DNA from: Clostridia bacterium
GTDB lineage: Bacteria; Bacillota; Clostridia; Lachnospirales; Lachnospiraceae
Assembly (NCBI GenBank): GCA_009929615.1
Contig: SAAB01000017.1
Span: forward strand, 1-59,138
Reading direction: 5' to 3'
Length of the DNA: 59,138 bases
The position numbers and the translations under genes were made by a program. The stretch's first letter is position 1, and every line of letters begins with the position of its first letter. The notes under the pieces were generated by a model that saw nothing but the letters and a program-made list of their open reading frames with translations, had not been told where the DNA came from and searched no databases. Below are positions 17,460 to 25,967 of this stretch, in pieces.

Positions 17460-18170
17460 ATGAATCATAGAAAAGCTTTTAGAAATGGAATGAGAGATGG
17501 AATCCCCATCGCCCTTGGATACCTGGCTGTATCCTTCACCTTTGGTATCATGGCAAAAAATGCCGGTATGACCGCCTTTCAAGCGGTCCTCATGTCACTG
17601 ACCAATTTAACCTCCGCCGGACAGTTTGCCGGACTTGGCATTATCAGTGCCTCCCTGTCCTATGCAGAGATGGCTTTTACCCAGCTCGTTATTAACCTGC
17701 GATATTGTCTGATGTCCTGTGCCCTGTCACAAAAACTGGACCAACGTGCATCCTTTTTCCATCGCTTTTTTATCGCCTATGGAAATACAGATGAAATCTT
17801 TGGTATATGCAGCTGTCGTGAGGAAAAATTAGACCCTTACTATACTTATGGGGCTGTCAGTGTGGCATCACCCGGATGGGCTTTTGGTACATTTCTCGGT
17901 GTTGTATCCGGAAGTATTCTTCCTGACCAGGTTTTAAGTGCCCTCGGTGTTGCCCTCTACGGCATGTTTATCGCTGTTATTGTTCCACCTGCTAAAAACA
18001 GCCGGATTATCGCTGGAGTCGTTCTTGTCTCCATGGTGGCAAGCCTTATATTTACCCTTGTTCCTGTACTGAATATGATTTCTTCCGGTTTCCGGATTAT
18101 TATACTCACCCTGCTTATCGCAGGTGGCGCCGCAGTTTTATTTCCTGTTAAAGAGGAGGCTTATCAATAA
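17460..18170 (+). CDS. azlC: AzlC family branched-chain amino acid exporter, large subunit
   Basis: Large subunit of the AzlCD two-component exporter, known for azaleucine resistance in Bacillus subtilis and related to the YgaZ/YgaH valine exporter. The 236 residues are mostly hydrophobic, with the family start FRNGMRDGIPIALGYLAVSFTFGIMAKNAGM and the LTSAGQFAG motif. ATG 17460 is chosen because GGAG lies seven nt upstream and the earlier ATG falls inside the promoter. Its stop overlaps the azlD start by one nt. Confidence 0.92.
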   Translation: MNHRKAFRNGMRDGIPIALGYLAVSFTFGIMAKNAGMTAFQAVLMSLTNLTSAGQFAGLGIISASLSYAEMAFTQLVINLRYCLMSCALSQKLDQRASFFHRFFIAYGNTDEIFGICSCREEKLDPYYTYGAVSVASPGWAFGTFLGVVSGSILPDQVLSALGVALYGMFIAVIVPPAKNSRIIAGVVLVSMVASLIFTLVPVLNMISSGFRIIILTLLIAGGAAVLFPVKEEAYQ

Positions 18171-18481
18171 TGTCACATAATATTTATATCTACATCCTTG
18201 TTATGGCCGGCGTCACCTATCTGATTCGTCTGCTGCCTTTAACCTTTATTCGAAAAGAAATTAAAAATACATATATCCGTTCATTCCTGTACTACGTGCC
18301 TTACGTGACCCTGTCTGTCATGACCTTTCCCGCCATACTGACAGCCACTCAGAGCATATGGTCGGCCCTTATTGGTTTTATCGCGGCTATTGTTGTCGCT
18401 TACCGGGGTGCCAGTCTGGTTAAGGTTTCAGCAGCCGCCTGCCTGGCCGTATTTCTTATGGAACTGATTCCCGGAATCTAA
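18170..18481 (+). CDS. azlD: AzlD family branched-chain amino acid exporter, small subunit
   Basis: Small membrane subunit (103 residues, about four short helices) of the AzlCD exporter. The pattern GVTYLIRLLPLTFIRKEI is typical, as is FLYYVPYVTLSVMTFPAIL. It begins at the last base of azlC. Its 3' end overlaps the convergent HAD phosphatase gene by 54 nt, and its terminator lies inside that gene. Confidence 0.92.
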   Translation: MSHNIYIYILVMAGVTYLIRLLPLTFIRKEIKNTYIRSFLYYVPYVTLSVMTFPAILTATQSIWSALIGFIAAIVVAYRGASLVKVSAAACLAVFLMELIPGI

Positions 18482-19315
18482 AGAGTTCTTCTGCCTTCCA
18501 ATGATACCCAGTCTTTGGAAGGCTTTTTTAATTCCATCTTCCTTAACATCTGTCGTTACAAAATCTGCAAGTTCCTTTAAATCTTCAGATGCATTGCCCA
18601 TAGCCACCGATATGGCAGCAGCCGCAATCATCTCTACATCATTCGGCCCGTCACCCACAGCGACGGTATCCTCCATACGTCCTCCAATATAAGCCACATA
18701 CTCCCTGATTCCAGTCGCCTTATTCACGCCTGCACGGGTTATTTCCCCACTGTTTCCACTGCCCTTTTCATAGCTGGAAGTTTCCACCTTAAAATACGGT
18801 CCCATCATCTCCTGCAGTTCCTCAATACTTTCCGGAGAATCATAATAAGCTGCCTTTTCCACATCCATACGAATTCTTAAATCATTATCCACTTTAACGC
18901 CATCCACAAGAATTCGATTCATAGCTTCTTCATCCATTCCTGCATCTCTAAAATGTTTCTGAATCAATTTCTGGCTGTCAGCCGTCACAACAACCCCTTC
19001 ACCGGTCTGAAAGCAATAGGGTGTCCGGGTCTTTTCAAAACATTCTATCATCTTTTGAAGTTCTTTATTCTCCACCACATGGCGGCTGATAAGTTTTTCA
19101 TTGCATTCAACATAGGCTCCTGCGGAGGCAATAATACCGTCAAATTTCATATGCAAAACTTCTGGATATATCTGGGATTTCAGTCGTCCGGTACACAAAA
19201 CCAGGTGATGCCCTGCTTCCCTTGCCTGATTCAGTGCCTCTTTTGCCGACTCAGGCATCCTGCCGTCAAAATCAACCAGTGTCCCATCCACATCCAGAAA
19301 TATTATTTTTCCCAT
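18428..19315 (-). CDS. Cof-type HAD hydrolase
   Basis: Phosphatase of the HAD superfamily, Cof subfamily, acting on small phosphorylated metabolites in the cytoplasm. Motif I FLDVDGTLVD is at residues 5-14, with the two catalytic aspartates. Motif II is LCTGR, and motif IV is VAVGDGPNDVEMI near residue 218. The fold would normally end around KKAFQRLGIIG. The frame runs another ~23 residues, past the azlCD terminator into the azlD coding region, so the tail may be an accident of a lost stop codon. Confidence 0.88.
   Translation of the reverse strand: MGKIIFLDVDGTLVDFDGRMPESAKEALNQAREAGHHLVLCTGRLKSQIYPEVLHMKFDGIIASAGAYVECNEKLISRHVVENKELQKMIECFEKTRTPYCFQTGEGVVVTADSQKLIQKHFRDAGMDEEAMNRILVDGVKVDNDLRIRMDVEKAAYYDSPESIEELQEMMGPYFKVETSSYEKGSGNSGEITRAGVNKATGIREYVAYIGGRMEDTVAVGDGPNDVEMIAAAAISVAMGNASEDLKELADFVTTDVKEDGIKKAFQRLGIIGRQKNSLDSGNQFHKKYGQAGGC
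18493..18529 (+). terminator. azlCD terminator inside the convergent HAD gene
   Basis: A 9-bp perfect stem GCCTTCCAA / TTGGAAGGC (18493-18501 with 18515-18523) is followed by six T on the plus strand. It lies 12 nt after the azlD stop, within the HAD coding sequence on the other strand. Confidence 0.85.
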
Positions 19316-19415
19316 TGTTATTCATCCTCCATTAAATCGTAGCCAAAATTTTATTCCTCTGTTATGATAGTATACATCTATTTTGTCAAATTATTGAAAA
19401 AGAAAGGCATAATTT

Positions 19416-19688
19416 ATGAAAACTCAGCTCTTTATTCTTTATCTTATTATAATAAACATTGTTACTTTTGTCCTTTTCGGTCTGGACAAATCCCGCGCCA
19501 AAAGGCGGGGCTGGCGTATTCCCGAAGCCACCCTGTTCTTCTTTACCCTGATTGGCGGAAGCTTAGGGGCGGAAATAGGGATGTATGGCTTTCATCATAA
19601 AACCCAACATCCCCAGTTCATTATTGGTATTCCTGTTATATTGCTTTTACAAATTATTCTTATCTTCTTCCTAGTCCAATACTTATAA
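19416..19688 (+). CDS. DUF1294 family small membrane protein
   Basis: A 90-residue protein with three or four hydrophobic segments. It has the conserved DUF1294 core FGLDKSRAKRRGWRIPEATLFFFTLIGGSLGAEIGMYGFHHKTQHPQF. Family members are widespread and of unknown function, sometimes fused to cold-shock domains in other bacteria. AAAGG lies before the ATG. Its last six nt overlap the end of the convergent aguB gene. Confidence 0.88.
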   Translation: MKTQLFILYLIIINIVTFVLFGLDKSRAKRRGWRIPEATLFFFTLIGGSLGAEIGMYGFHHKTQHPQFIIGIPVILLLQIILIFFLVQYL

Positions 19689-20543
19689 AGCTTTGTGAAG
19701 AATGCCTTCATACATATTCGGCCGGCGGTCCCGATACAGCCCCCAGGTTGAACGAAAAACGTCCAGTGCTTCCATATCAAATTCCCAGGTAAGTACCGCC
19801 TCATGTTCCCGGTCTGCCTGCAAAAGTACTTTTCCTGTCTCATCTGTAATAAAAGATGAACCGTAGAAAGTCATATCACTGTCATCTTCCACTTCTTTGC
19901 CAATTCGATTCGATGCAATAATCGGAATCATATTGCAGGCACTATGCCCCTGCATACATCTCTGCCAATGGTCTTTGCTGTCCACTTCTGAGTCCGGTTC
20001 GCTTCCAATAGCGGTCGGATAAAAGAGCAGTTCGGCTCCCATCAGAGCCATAACCCGCGCCGCTTCCGGAAACCACTGGTCCCAGCAAATACCAACACCA
20101 ATACGTCCATAAGCCGTATCCCACACTTTAAATCCCGTATCCCCCGGTGAAAAATAAAATTTTTCTTCATAACATGGACCATCCGGAATATGTGTTTTTC
20201 TATAGGTGTCTAAAATAGTACCGTCTGCATCAATCACTGCCAATGAATTAAAATGCAAATTGCCTGCCCGTTCAAAAAAACTGATTGGCAATACTACCCT
20301 TAACTCTTTTGCAATATCCTTGAAATAATTCAAAGCCCGGTTCTCTTCTTTGCGAGTGGCAAGGGCAAAATATTCTTCTTTTTCCTTCTGACAAAAATAA
20401 GGGGTTTCAAATAACTCCTGAAGCAGAATAATATTCGCACCTTTTCCTGCCGCTTCCCGGACAAGTTTCTCTGCTCTTTTTAAATTTTCTTCTTTATTCC
20501 AACTACAGCTCATCTGAGTTGCTGCGACTGTCACTTTTCTCAT
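19683..20543 (-). CDS. aguB: N-carbamoylputrescine amidase AguB
   Basis: Carbon-nitrogen hydrolase of 286 residues that converts N-carbamoylputrescine to putrescine, CO2 and ammonia. The nitrilase triad is visible: Glu in LLQELFETPYF near residue 43, Lys in YRKTHIPDG near residue 119, and Cys in GVGICWDQWFPE near residue 155. It follows aguA by 19 nt, and together they complete the agmatine-to-putrescine route, which makes the assignment strong. Confidence 0.95.
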   Translation of the reverse strand: MRKVTVAATQMSCSWNKEENLKRAEKLVREAAGKGANIILLQELFETPYFCQKEKEEYFALATRKEENRALNYFKDIAKELRVVLPISFFERAGNLHFNSLAVIDADGTILDTYRKTHIPDGPCYEEKFYFSPGDTGFKVWDTAYGRIGVGICWDQWFPEAARVMALMGAELLFYPTAIGSEPDSEVDSKDHWQRCMQGHSACNMIPIIASNRIGKEVEDDSDMTFYGSSFITDETGKVLLQADREHEAVLTWEFDMEALDVFRSTWGLYRDRRPNMYEGILHKAL

Positions 20544-20562
20544 CTTTTCTTCTCCCTATATT

Positions 20563-21693
20563 TTACTTAGGTACCTGTTGGGTTGTACAATGAATAGATC
20601 CGCCGCCCAAGGCAATATTGTGAGCATTCACCGGACGGATAACATAACGGCCGTCTACAATCTCTTCCATCCGTGCCACAGCCTCTTCATCTGTATCCAG
20701 ACCATATACCGGAAAAATAATACTTCCATTGGTTATCAGAAAATTCGCATAGCTTGGTACTGCCAGTTCTCCTTCTTCCCGCCAGTGGCCATCGGGTTCT
20801 TTACCAATGCCCTGAGTTGCCAGAAGATTATCTGCCTCTTCCCGGGTAAATGCAAATGGTGCTGCCGCCGGAATCTTATGTACCTTCAAAGGCCGCCCTT
20901 TAGCATCCGTTGACTGACATAATGTTTCATAGCAGTCTTTAAATATCTTATAATAAATATTTGCTTTATCCTCTGTATAACAAGTAACGACTTCTGCCGG
21001 TCCGATATAGGCACACACATCATCCACATGTCCATCGGTTTCTCCCTCATCCACATCCACGCCGCTTTTTAACCAGATCACTTTATCAAATCCCAGATAG
21101 TCTTTTAAAGTATTTTCAATATCTTTTTTGGAATATTCATAATTGCGGTTCTTATTAAGAAGACAGGACTCGGTCACGATAACGGTTCCCTCACCATCTG
21201 TTGTTATCGAGCCGCCTTCCAGAATAAATGTGGTACGGTATCGTTTAAGCCCTTCTGCCTGAAGCATCTTCCGGGCAATCATATCGTCTATAGCATAAAG
21301 CATACTGGCACCGTGGTGTTCACCGCCATAAGCATTAAAGCGAAAATCCACGCCCCGGACTTCCCCGGTCTTATCATTTTTAATACAGATAGCTCCCGTA
21401 TCCCGTATCCAGTTATCATCTGAGGTCATTTCATATAAAGTAACATCTAGTCCTTTCAACAGGTATTCTGCCTGAAACCACATAGACTTGCTGACCCCCA
21501 TACATACTGGTGTTCCTGCTGCGTTAATGGCTTTTACCATCTCCACCTGGGCCCGTTGGGCCGGAACACAGCCGTTGTGCCACGTTGCTCCATTTGAAGC
21601 AAATATCATCCAGACAGCCCTCTGGGGTTCAAACTCCGCAGGCATACGAAAGCCGTCTTTTTCTGGTAGTGTATCCATTAAATGTGAACTCAT
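20563..21693 (-). CDS. aguA: Agmatine deiminase AguA
   Basis: Deiminates agmatine to N-carbamoylputrescine and ammonia in the cytoplasm. The 376-residue protein has the substrate-binding NWIRDTGAICI, EGGSITTDGEGT, DGHVDD and the catalytic cysteine in GGGSIHCTTQQVP near the C-terminus. Length and motifs match the agmatine deiminase family rather than arginine deiminase. The AGGAGG site lies just upstream, 12 nt after the stop of the GTPase-nuclease fusion gene, so the three genes probably share a transcript. Confidence 0.96.
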   Translation of the reverse strand: MSSHLMDTLPEKDGFRMPAEFEPQRAVWMIFASNGATWHNGCVPAQRAQVEMVKAINAAGTPVCMGVSKSMWFQAEYLLKGLDVTLYEMTSDDNWIRDTGAICIKNDKTGEVRGVDFRFNAYGGEHHGASMLYAIDDMIARKMLQAEGLKRYRTTFILEGGSITTDGEGTVIVTESCLLNKNRNYEYSKKDIENTLKDYLGFDKVIWLKSGVDVDEGETDGHVDDVCAYIGPAEVVTCYTEDKANIYYKIFKDCYETLCQSTDAKGRPLKVHKIPAAAPFAFTREEADNLLATQGIGKEPDGHWREEGELAVPSYANFLITNGSIIFPVYGLDTDEEAVARMEEIVDGRYVIRPVNAHNIALGGGSIHCTTQQVPK

Positions 21694-21705
21694 CTATTGA
21701 ACCTC

Positions 21706-24360
21706 CTAATCGAATTTTTTCTTTCCAAGCCGAACTTCTTCCATAATCTCGACCATATCCTCCGGCAGTGCATTCAAGAGATAATTTCTATTGCTTTCCC
21801 GTCGCTCCATGAGAATTTCCCTGATTTCTTTACTGGTTTGCTCGATTTCTTTCTTCAGTCCCTGAGCAGAAATCCGATGACCGCCCTGTCCAAGAATAAT
21901 AACCTGTTCTAAGGCGTCTGACGTAGCTACCGTCACATGGTACCGCCGTCCCATCCGGTGTACTGTTTTTTCGATATACTGGTCTGCCGTTTCAGCTTCT
22001 TTTGTGAAAACGACATATATATTATGGTATTTGAAAATCTGTCCCGGATTACCCTCAACCTTATAGGCATCAAAAACCAGAATCAATATATCTTTTTTAT
22101 ATCCCTGATAATTCGAAAGAATGTCCATCAGTGCATTTCTTGCACTGCCAACATTAACCTCCGCCAATTGCTTTAATTCCTCCCAGGAAAATATAATATT
22201 ATAGCCATCCACCAGCAGATAATTTTCTTCTGGTGGTTTTTCTTTAATCACCGGTTCTCTGGACACTACAGTCTCTCTTTGGTTCCACTCCCTGCGTTTT
22301 ACCGGTCCATAGGTTTTTTCAAAAATCTGCTCTAATTCTTTATCATCCGATATTCCTGAAGTCCTCTGAATTCCTGATGGTTTTTCCATAGGAACCCGTT
22401 CTTTTTTCTCCTGTGCGGATTTTAACTGGGCTTCTATATGCATGTATTCAGAAACCTTATCCCAGGAAACATTAAAACCGGCACCATGGGTACAGAAAAC
22501 GGAACCTGTAGGATTCTCCAAATCCCGTTCTGAATCATATGCTCTGGCTTCAACAATTTCCTCCTGATTATGACAAGGCTCGTAACCTTTAAGCGTACAG
22601 GCAAGCCTGCCCCTGCCACCGGTATATGCAACAACTTCTGATGGGTATTCCCGCATATTTACTACCGGAGCAGTTCCGGTAATTACGGTCATGTCCCCTT
22701 CAATCTCAGGCGGCAAAAAGCTTCCCTGCATTCTCTGAATATCTGACATGGCACGCCCGACTTTGTCTGAAGGAATCTCCAGGCAATATTCATAGACTGG
22801 CTCCAGCAGAATACTTTTCGTTTGCTTTAGTCCCTGTCTTACAGCCCGGTAGGTAGCCTGTCTGAAATCTCCGCCCTCGGTATGTTTCGCATGGGCTCTT
22901 CCATTTATAAGGGATATCCTCATATCCGTAATTTCCGATCCGGTCAGAACACCCAGGTGCTTTTTCTCAGCCAGATGGGTCAATATCAGACGCTGCCAGT
23001 TTTTGTCAAGAATATCCTCACTGCACTGACTGTCGAATACCATCCCGCTGCCCGGCTGTCCCGGTTCAAGCAAAAGATGGACTTCTGCATAATGACGTAA
23101 AGGTTCATAATGTCCAACACCTTCTACCGCTCTTTCAATCGTTTCTTTATAGACAATGTTCCCTGTTCCAAAAGTGACATCTACATTAAATCGCTGGGAA
23201 ATCAGGCTTTTTAAAATCTCAATCTGGATTTCTCCCATGACCTTTGCCTTAATCTCTCCCAAAACTTCATCCCATATAATCTGGAGCTGTGGTTCTTCCT
23301 CTTCAAGCTGTTTTAACTTTAAAAACATATCATGGACATTACATTCCGGCGGAAGCTGTATCTCATAAGTAAGGACAGGCTCAAGAAAAGGACTATAAAT
23401 CCTATGTTCTATTCCAAGGCCTTCGCCTGCTTCCGTATAATTCAATCCGGTAACTGCACAAATCATCCCTGCTTCTGCCTCATTGACAGCCTTGTATCCG
23501 GCCCCCGAATAAATTCGAATCTGGTCGGCCTTCTCTTCCCAGACATTTTCCTGATTTGTTAAAGCCATTTTAACCTTAAGACTTCCACCCGTGATTTTCA
23601 TGTGGGTTAACCGATTTCCCTGGGCATCTCTGGATATCTTATAAATCCTGGCCCCAAAATTCTCCCCGTAAACAGGGTAGGTGCTGTAAGTTTCAATCCC
23701 CCGCAGCAAGGCTTCGATTCCATCCATCTTTAACGCCGCACCAAAAAAACAGGGGAATATTTTCCGTTGAGCAACTGCTTCCGCAATAGCGTCCCGTTCT
23801 ATCCTTCCCTGTTCAAGAAATTTTTCAAGAAGCTTATCATCACACATGGCAAGACTTTCCATCCATGCCTCTTTTGGCTGCTTCTCATCAAAATCAATAC
23901 AGCCTTCATCCAGATATTTATGAAGTTCTCCTAAAATCCGAATCCTGTCTGTCCCTGTCTGATCCATCTTATTGACGAAAATAAAAACAGGAAGATTGTA
24001 TTGCTTCAATAAGCGCCAAAGGGTTCGTACATGTCCCTGAACCCCATCCGCTCCACTGATAACCAGAATAGCATAATCTAATACCTGCAGTGTCCGTTCC
24101 ATCTCCGCAGAAAAATCAATATGCCCCGGTGTATCTAACAGGGTAACTTCACTATCTCCAAGTTCAAATTCGGCCTGTTTTGAAAAAATAGTGATTCCCC
24201 GGTTTTTCTCTAATATATCTGTATCTAAAAAGGCATCTCCCCGGTCAACCCGGCCCAGTTTTCGTATACTTCCACTCTGGTATAAAATTCCTTCTGCCAA
24301 TGTGGTTTTACCTGCATCCACATGAGCCAGTATGCCCATAACCAAATGCTTTTTTTTCAT
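21706..24360 (-). CDS. Tet(M)/EF-G-like translational GTPase fused to a Rae1/YacP-type NYN ribonuclease
   Basis: An 884-residue two-part protein. Residues 1-640 form a translational GTPase of the ribosomal-protection type: G1 AHVDAGKT (12-19), RGIT (54-57), DTPGH (76-80) and NKMD (130-133). The later EF-G-like domains include KHTEGGDFR (492-500), where Tet(M) has its domain IV tip loop. A charged linker (about 640-712) leads to an NYN nuclease domain (713-884) with LLVDGYNII, VFDAYKVEG, FTKEAETADQYIE and VATSDALEQ. Its acidic residues D718, D764, D793 and D815 match Rae1 (YacP), which cuts mRNA in the ribosomal A site. Ordinary Tet(M) proteins are ~640 residues and lack this domain, so calling it tetracycline resistance would be unsafe. 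It starts 18 nt after the GGDEF-receiver gene. Confidence 0.9.
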   Translation of the reverse strand: MKKKHLVMGILAHVDAGKTTLAEGILYQSGSIRKLGRVDRGDAFLDTDILEKNRGITIFSKQAEFELGDSEVTLLDTPGHIDFSAEMERTLQVLDYAILVISGADGVQGHVRTLWRLLKQYNLPVFIFVNKMDQTGTDRIRILGELHKYLDEGCIDFDEKQPKEAWMESLAMCDDKLLEKFLEQGRIERDAIAEAVAQRKIFPCFFGAALKMDGIEALLRGIETYSTYPVYGENFGARIYKISRDAQGNRLTHMKITGGSLKVKMALTNQENVWEEKADQIRIYSGAGYKAVNEAEAGMICAVTGLNYTEAGEGLGIEHRIYSPFLEPVLTYEIQLPPECNVHDMFLKLKQLEEEEPQLQIIWDEVLGEIKAKVMGEIQIEILKSLISQRFNVDVTFGTGNIVYKETIERAVEGVGHYEPLRHYAEVHLLLEPGQPGSGMVFDSQCSEDILDKNWQRLILTHLAEKKHLGVLTGSEITDMRISLINGRAHAKHTEGGDFRQATYRAVRQGLKQTKSILLEPVYEYCLEIPSDKVGRAMSDIQRMQGSFLPPEIEGDMTVITGTAPVVNMREYPSEVVAYTGGRGRLACTLKGYEPCHNQEEIVEARAYDSERDLENPTGSVFCTHGAGFNVSWDKVSEYMHIEAQLKSAQEKKERVPMEKPSGIQRTSGISDDKELEQIFEKTYGPVKRREWNQRETVVSREPVIKEKPPEENYLLVDGYNIIFSWEELKQLAEVNVGSARNALMDILSNYQGYKKDILILVFDAYKVEGNPGQIFKYHNIYVVFTKEAETADQYIEKTVHRMGRRYHVTVATSDALEQVIILGQGGHRISAQGLKKEIEQTSKEIREILMERRESNRNYLLNALPEDMVEIMEEVRLGKKKFD

Positions 24361-24378
24361 AATCAGCCATCCTATAAT

Positions 24379-25863
24379 TTATTTTCTTGCAATCGCATTC
24401 GCCACGCGTTTTTTCACAACGAGCGGGTCATACGGTTTGGTAATTAAATCATCTGCCCCCAGTTCCAATGCCAGTAACTCATTCTTATCATGGGCTGTAA
24501 TAATCATAATAACAATATTTTTAAGACGTTCTGTCTTTTTCATATATTTCAAAACTTCATAACCATTCATCACAGGCATTTCCAAATCCAAAAGCACCAC
24601 GCTTAGGCGGCTGTAATACTTGTCCATCATCTCCAGTGCTTTCTTTCCATTATCAGCCTCCAAAATATTGTAGATGCCATCAAAACAGGTCCTAAGCACA
24701 GCACGGCTGACCTCTGAATCATCGACAATCAGCATGACCGGCAAATCATTCTTAGCAAGTGCATCTTCATCTGAGTAAATAATATATCTTCCTTTACCCT
24801 GATTCTTCGCCTGATAGAGGGCATAATCTGCTTTACTGTACATCTCAGGAAAAGTTAAGCCTTCCATGTTATTATTGGCAATACCCATGCTCGCGCCAAA
24901 CTTCTCGGTAGAATAATCTGCAAATATAATGGATATCTCCCGCAGAATACGCTCAGCCTTCGCCTCAGCAATCTTCGTATCCGTCACATTCTTCATAAGT
25001 ATCATGAATTCATCGCCACCAATACGTCCAACAATATCGCCTTCACGGAAAATACCTTTGAGAATATATCCAATCTGTTTTAAAAGTTTATCTCCCTGTT
25101 TATGACCCAGTGTATCATTTACCTTTTTAAACTCATCAATATCTAAAATAATCAGCGTACAGTTCTGCTGTTCCCCACTCAAGGTCATATAATTCTGGCA
25201 TGCTTTCTCCGTACTGACCTTATTCAAAACACCCGTAAGTCCATCCATCTCGGAGCGTTCCTGTAAAATCATGGTTGCCTGTATATTATTCAGATGCATA
25301 TTTCGTACATAGTAAATAAACGCAGCACAGATAACCATACAACATCCTGCATTCAGCAAATCAATCTGAGTCAGATAAGAAACACCGTTTTTAACCCCAT
25401 ATGTAGCGAAACAGAAAGCAATACTTGCCGCCAGTGCCACAATAATCGAATTTATCGGACGTTCAATATATAGCAGTGGCAGCACAACTAAAAGTACAAA
25501 AAACTGAACAGCCAAGTCCTCCGGACTAAAAATTGTTCCGGCTGCTATAGCCACTGCAAATATAATAATTTCAAAAATAAGATAAAAAAAACGGGTCCAT
25601 CTCAAATGTCCTGGCAGCCACAAAATAACAATAATAGCCAAAACACCGCATACAACTGCCATCAGCGTATATACGCCCAGTGTGTCATCCACAACAGAAT
25701 ACATAATAGCAATCAATGCCAGTATGCCTGCCATAAAGGTTGAAAATATATATGCCATTTTCACCGAAAGATAATTCGTTTTATCAAGAAGCTCCTGATT
25801 CTCTTTGTAAAAATCCTTCGAAACATTTCCATAAATAAGTCTATGCCAGAAATTATTATTCAT
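24379..25863 (-). CDS. Membrane diguanylate cyclase with C-terminal receiver domain
   Basis: Predicted to make cyclic di-GMP under phosphorelay control. The 494-residue protein has about six membrane helices (residues 35-190), then a GGDEF domain with the intact active site GGDEF at 282-286. The inhibitory RxxD site (REGD, 273-276) is five residues before it. A C-terminal receiver domain follows, with DDSE at 381-384 and phospho-acceptor Asp426 in LLDLEMPVMNG. Receivers normally precede GGDEF, so the order is unusual. ATG 25863 has AAAGGA upstream; the longer frame from 25923 lacks one. A TTGACG -35 near the preceding terminator suggests its own promoter. Confidence 0.9.
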   Translation of the reverse strand: MNNNFWHRLIYGNVSKDFYKENQELLDKTNYLSVKMAYIFSTFMAGILALIAIMYSVVDDTLGVYTLMAVVCGVLAIIVILWLPGHLRWTRFFYLIFEIIIFAVAIAAGTIFSPEDLAVQFFVLLVVLPLLYIERPINSIIVALAASIAFCFATYGVKNGVSYLTQIDLLNAGCCMVICAAFIYYVRNMHLNNIQATMILQERSEMDGLTGVLNKVSTEKACQNYMTLSGEQQNCTLIILDIDEFKKVNDTLGHKQGDKLLKQIGYILKGIFREGDIVGRIGGDEFMILMKNVTDTKIAEAKAERILREISIIFADYSTEKFGASMGIANNNMEGLTFPEMYSKADYALYQAKNQGKGRYIIYSDEDALAKNDLPVMLIVDDSEVSRAVLRTCFDGIYNILEADNGKKALEMMDKYYSRLSVVLLDLEMPVMNGYEVLKYMKKTERLKNIVIMIITAHDKNELLALELGADDLITKPYDPLVVKKRVANAIARK

Positions 25864-25923
25864 AATCTTTTTCCTTTGACTGATTATATTTATTTTATAG
25901 TATACCACAGTTTTAGACGTCAA

Positions 25924-25955
25924 AAAACCTTCTGTTGTAAAAAACAGAAGGTTTT
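25924..25955 (-). terminator. Terminator after the hybrid kinase gene
   Basis: A 13-bp stem AAAACCTTCTGTT / AACAGAAGGTTTT (25924-25936 with 25943-25955) runs into TTTTTTGACG on the minus strand. It separates the kinase transcript from the GGDEF-receiver gene. Confidence 0.85.
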
Positions 25956-25967
25956 ACTTTTGACTTT

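Noticed and set aside
21706-24360. Plain tetracycline-resistance gene call for the GTPase
   Set aside because: The protein is ~240 residues longer than Tet(M), carries a Rae1-like nuclease domain and has a different domain IV tip loop. Resistance cannot be claimed from sequence.
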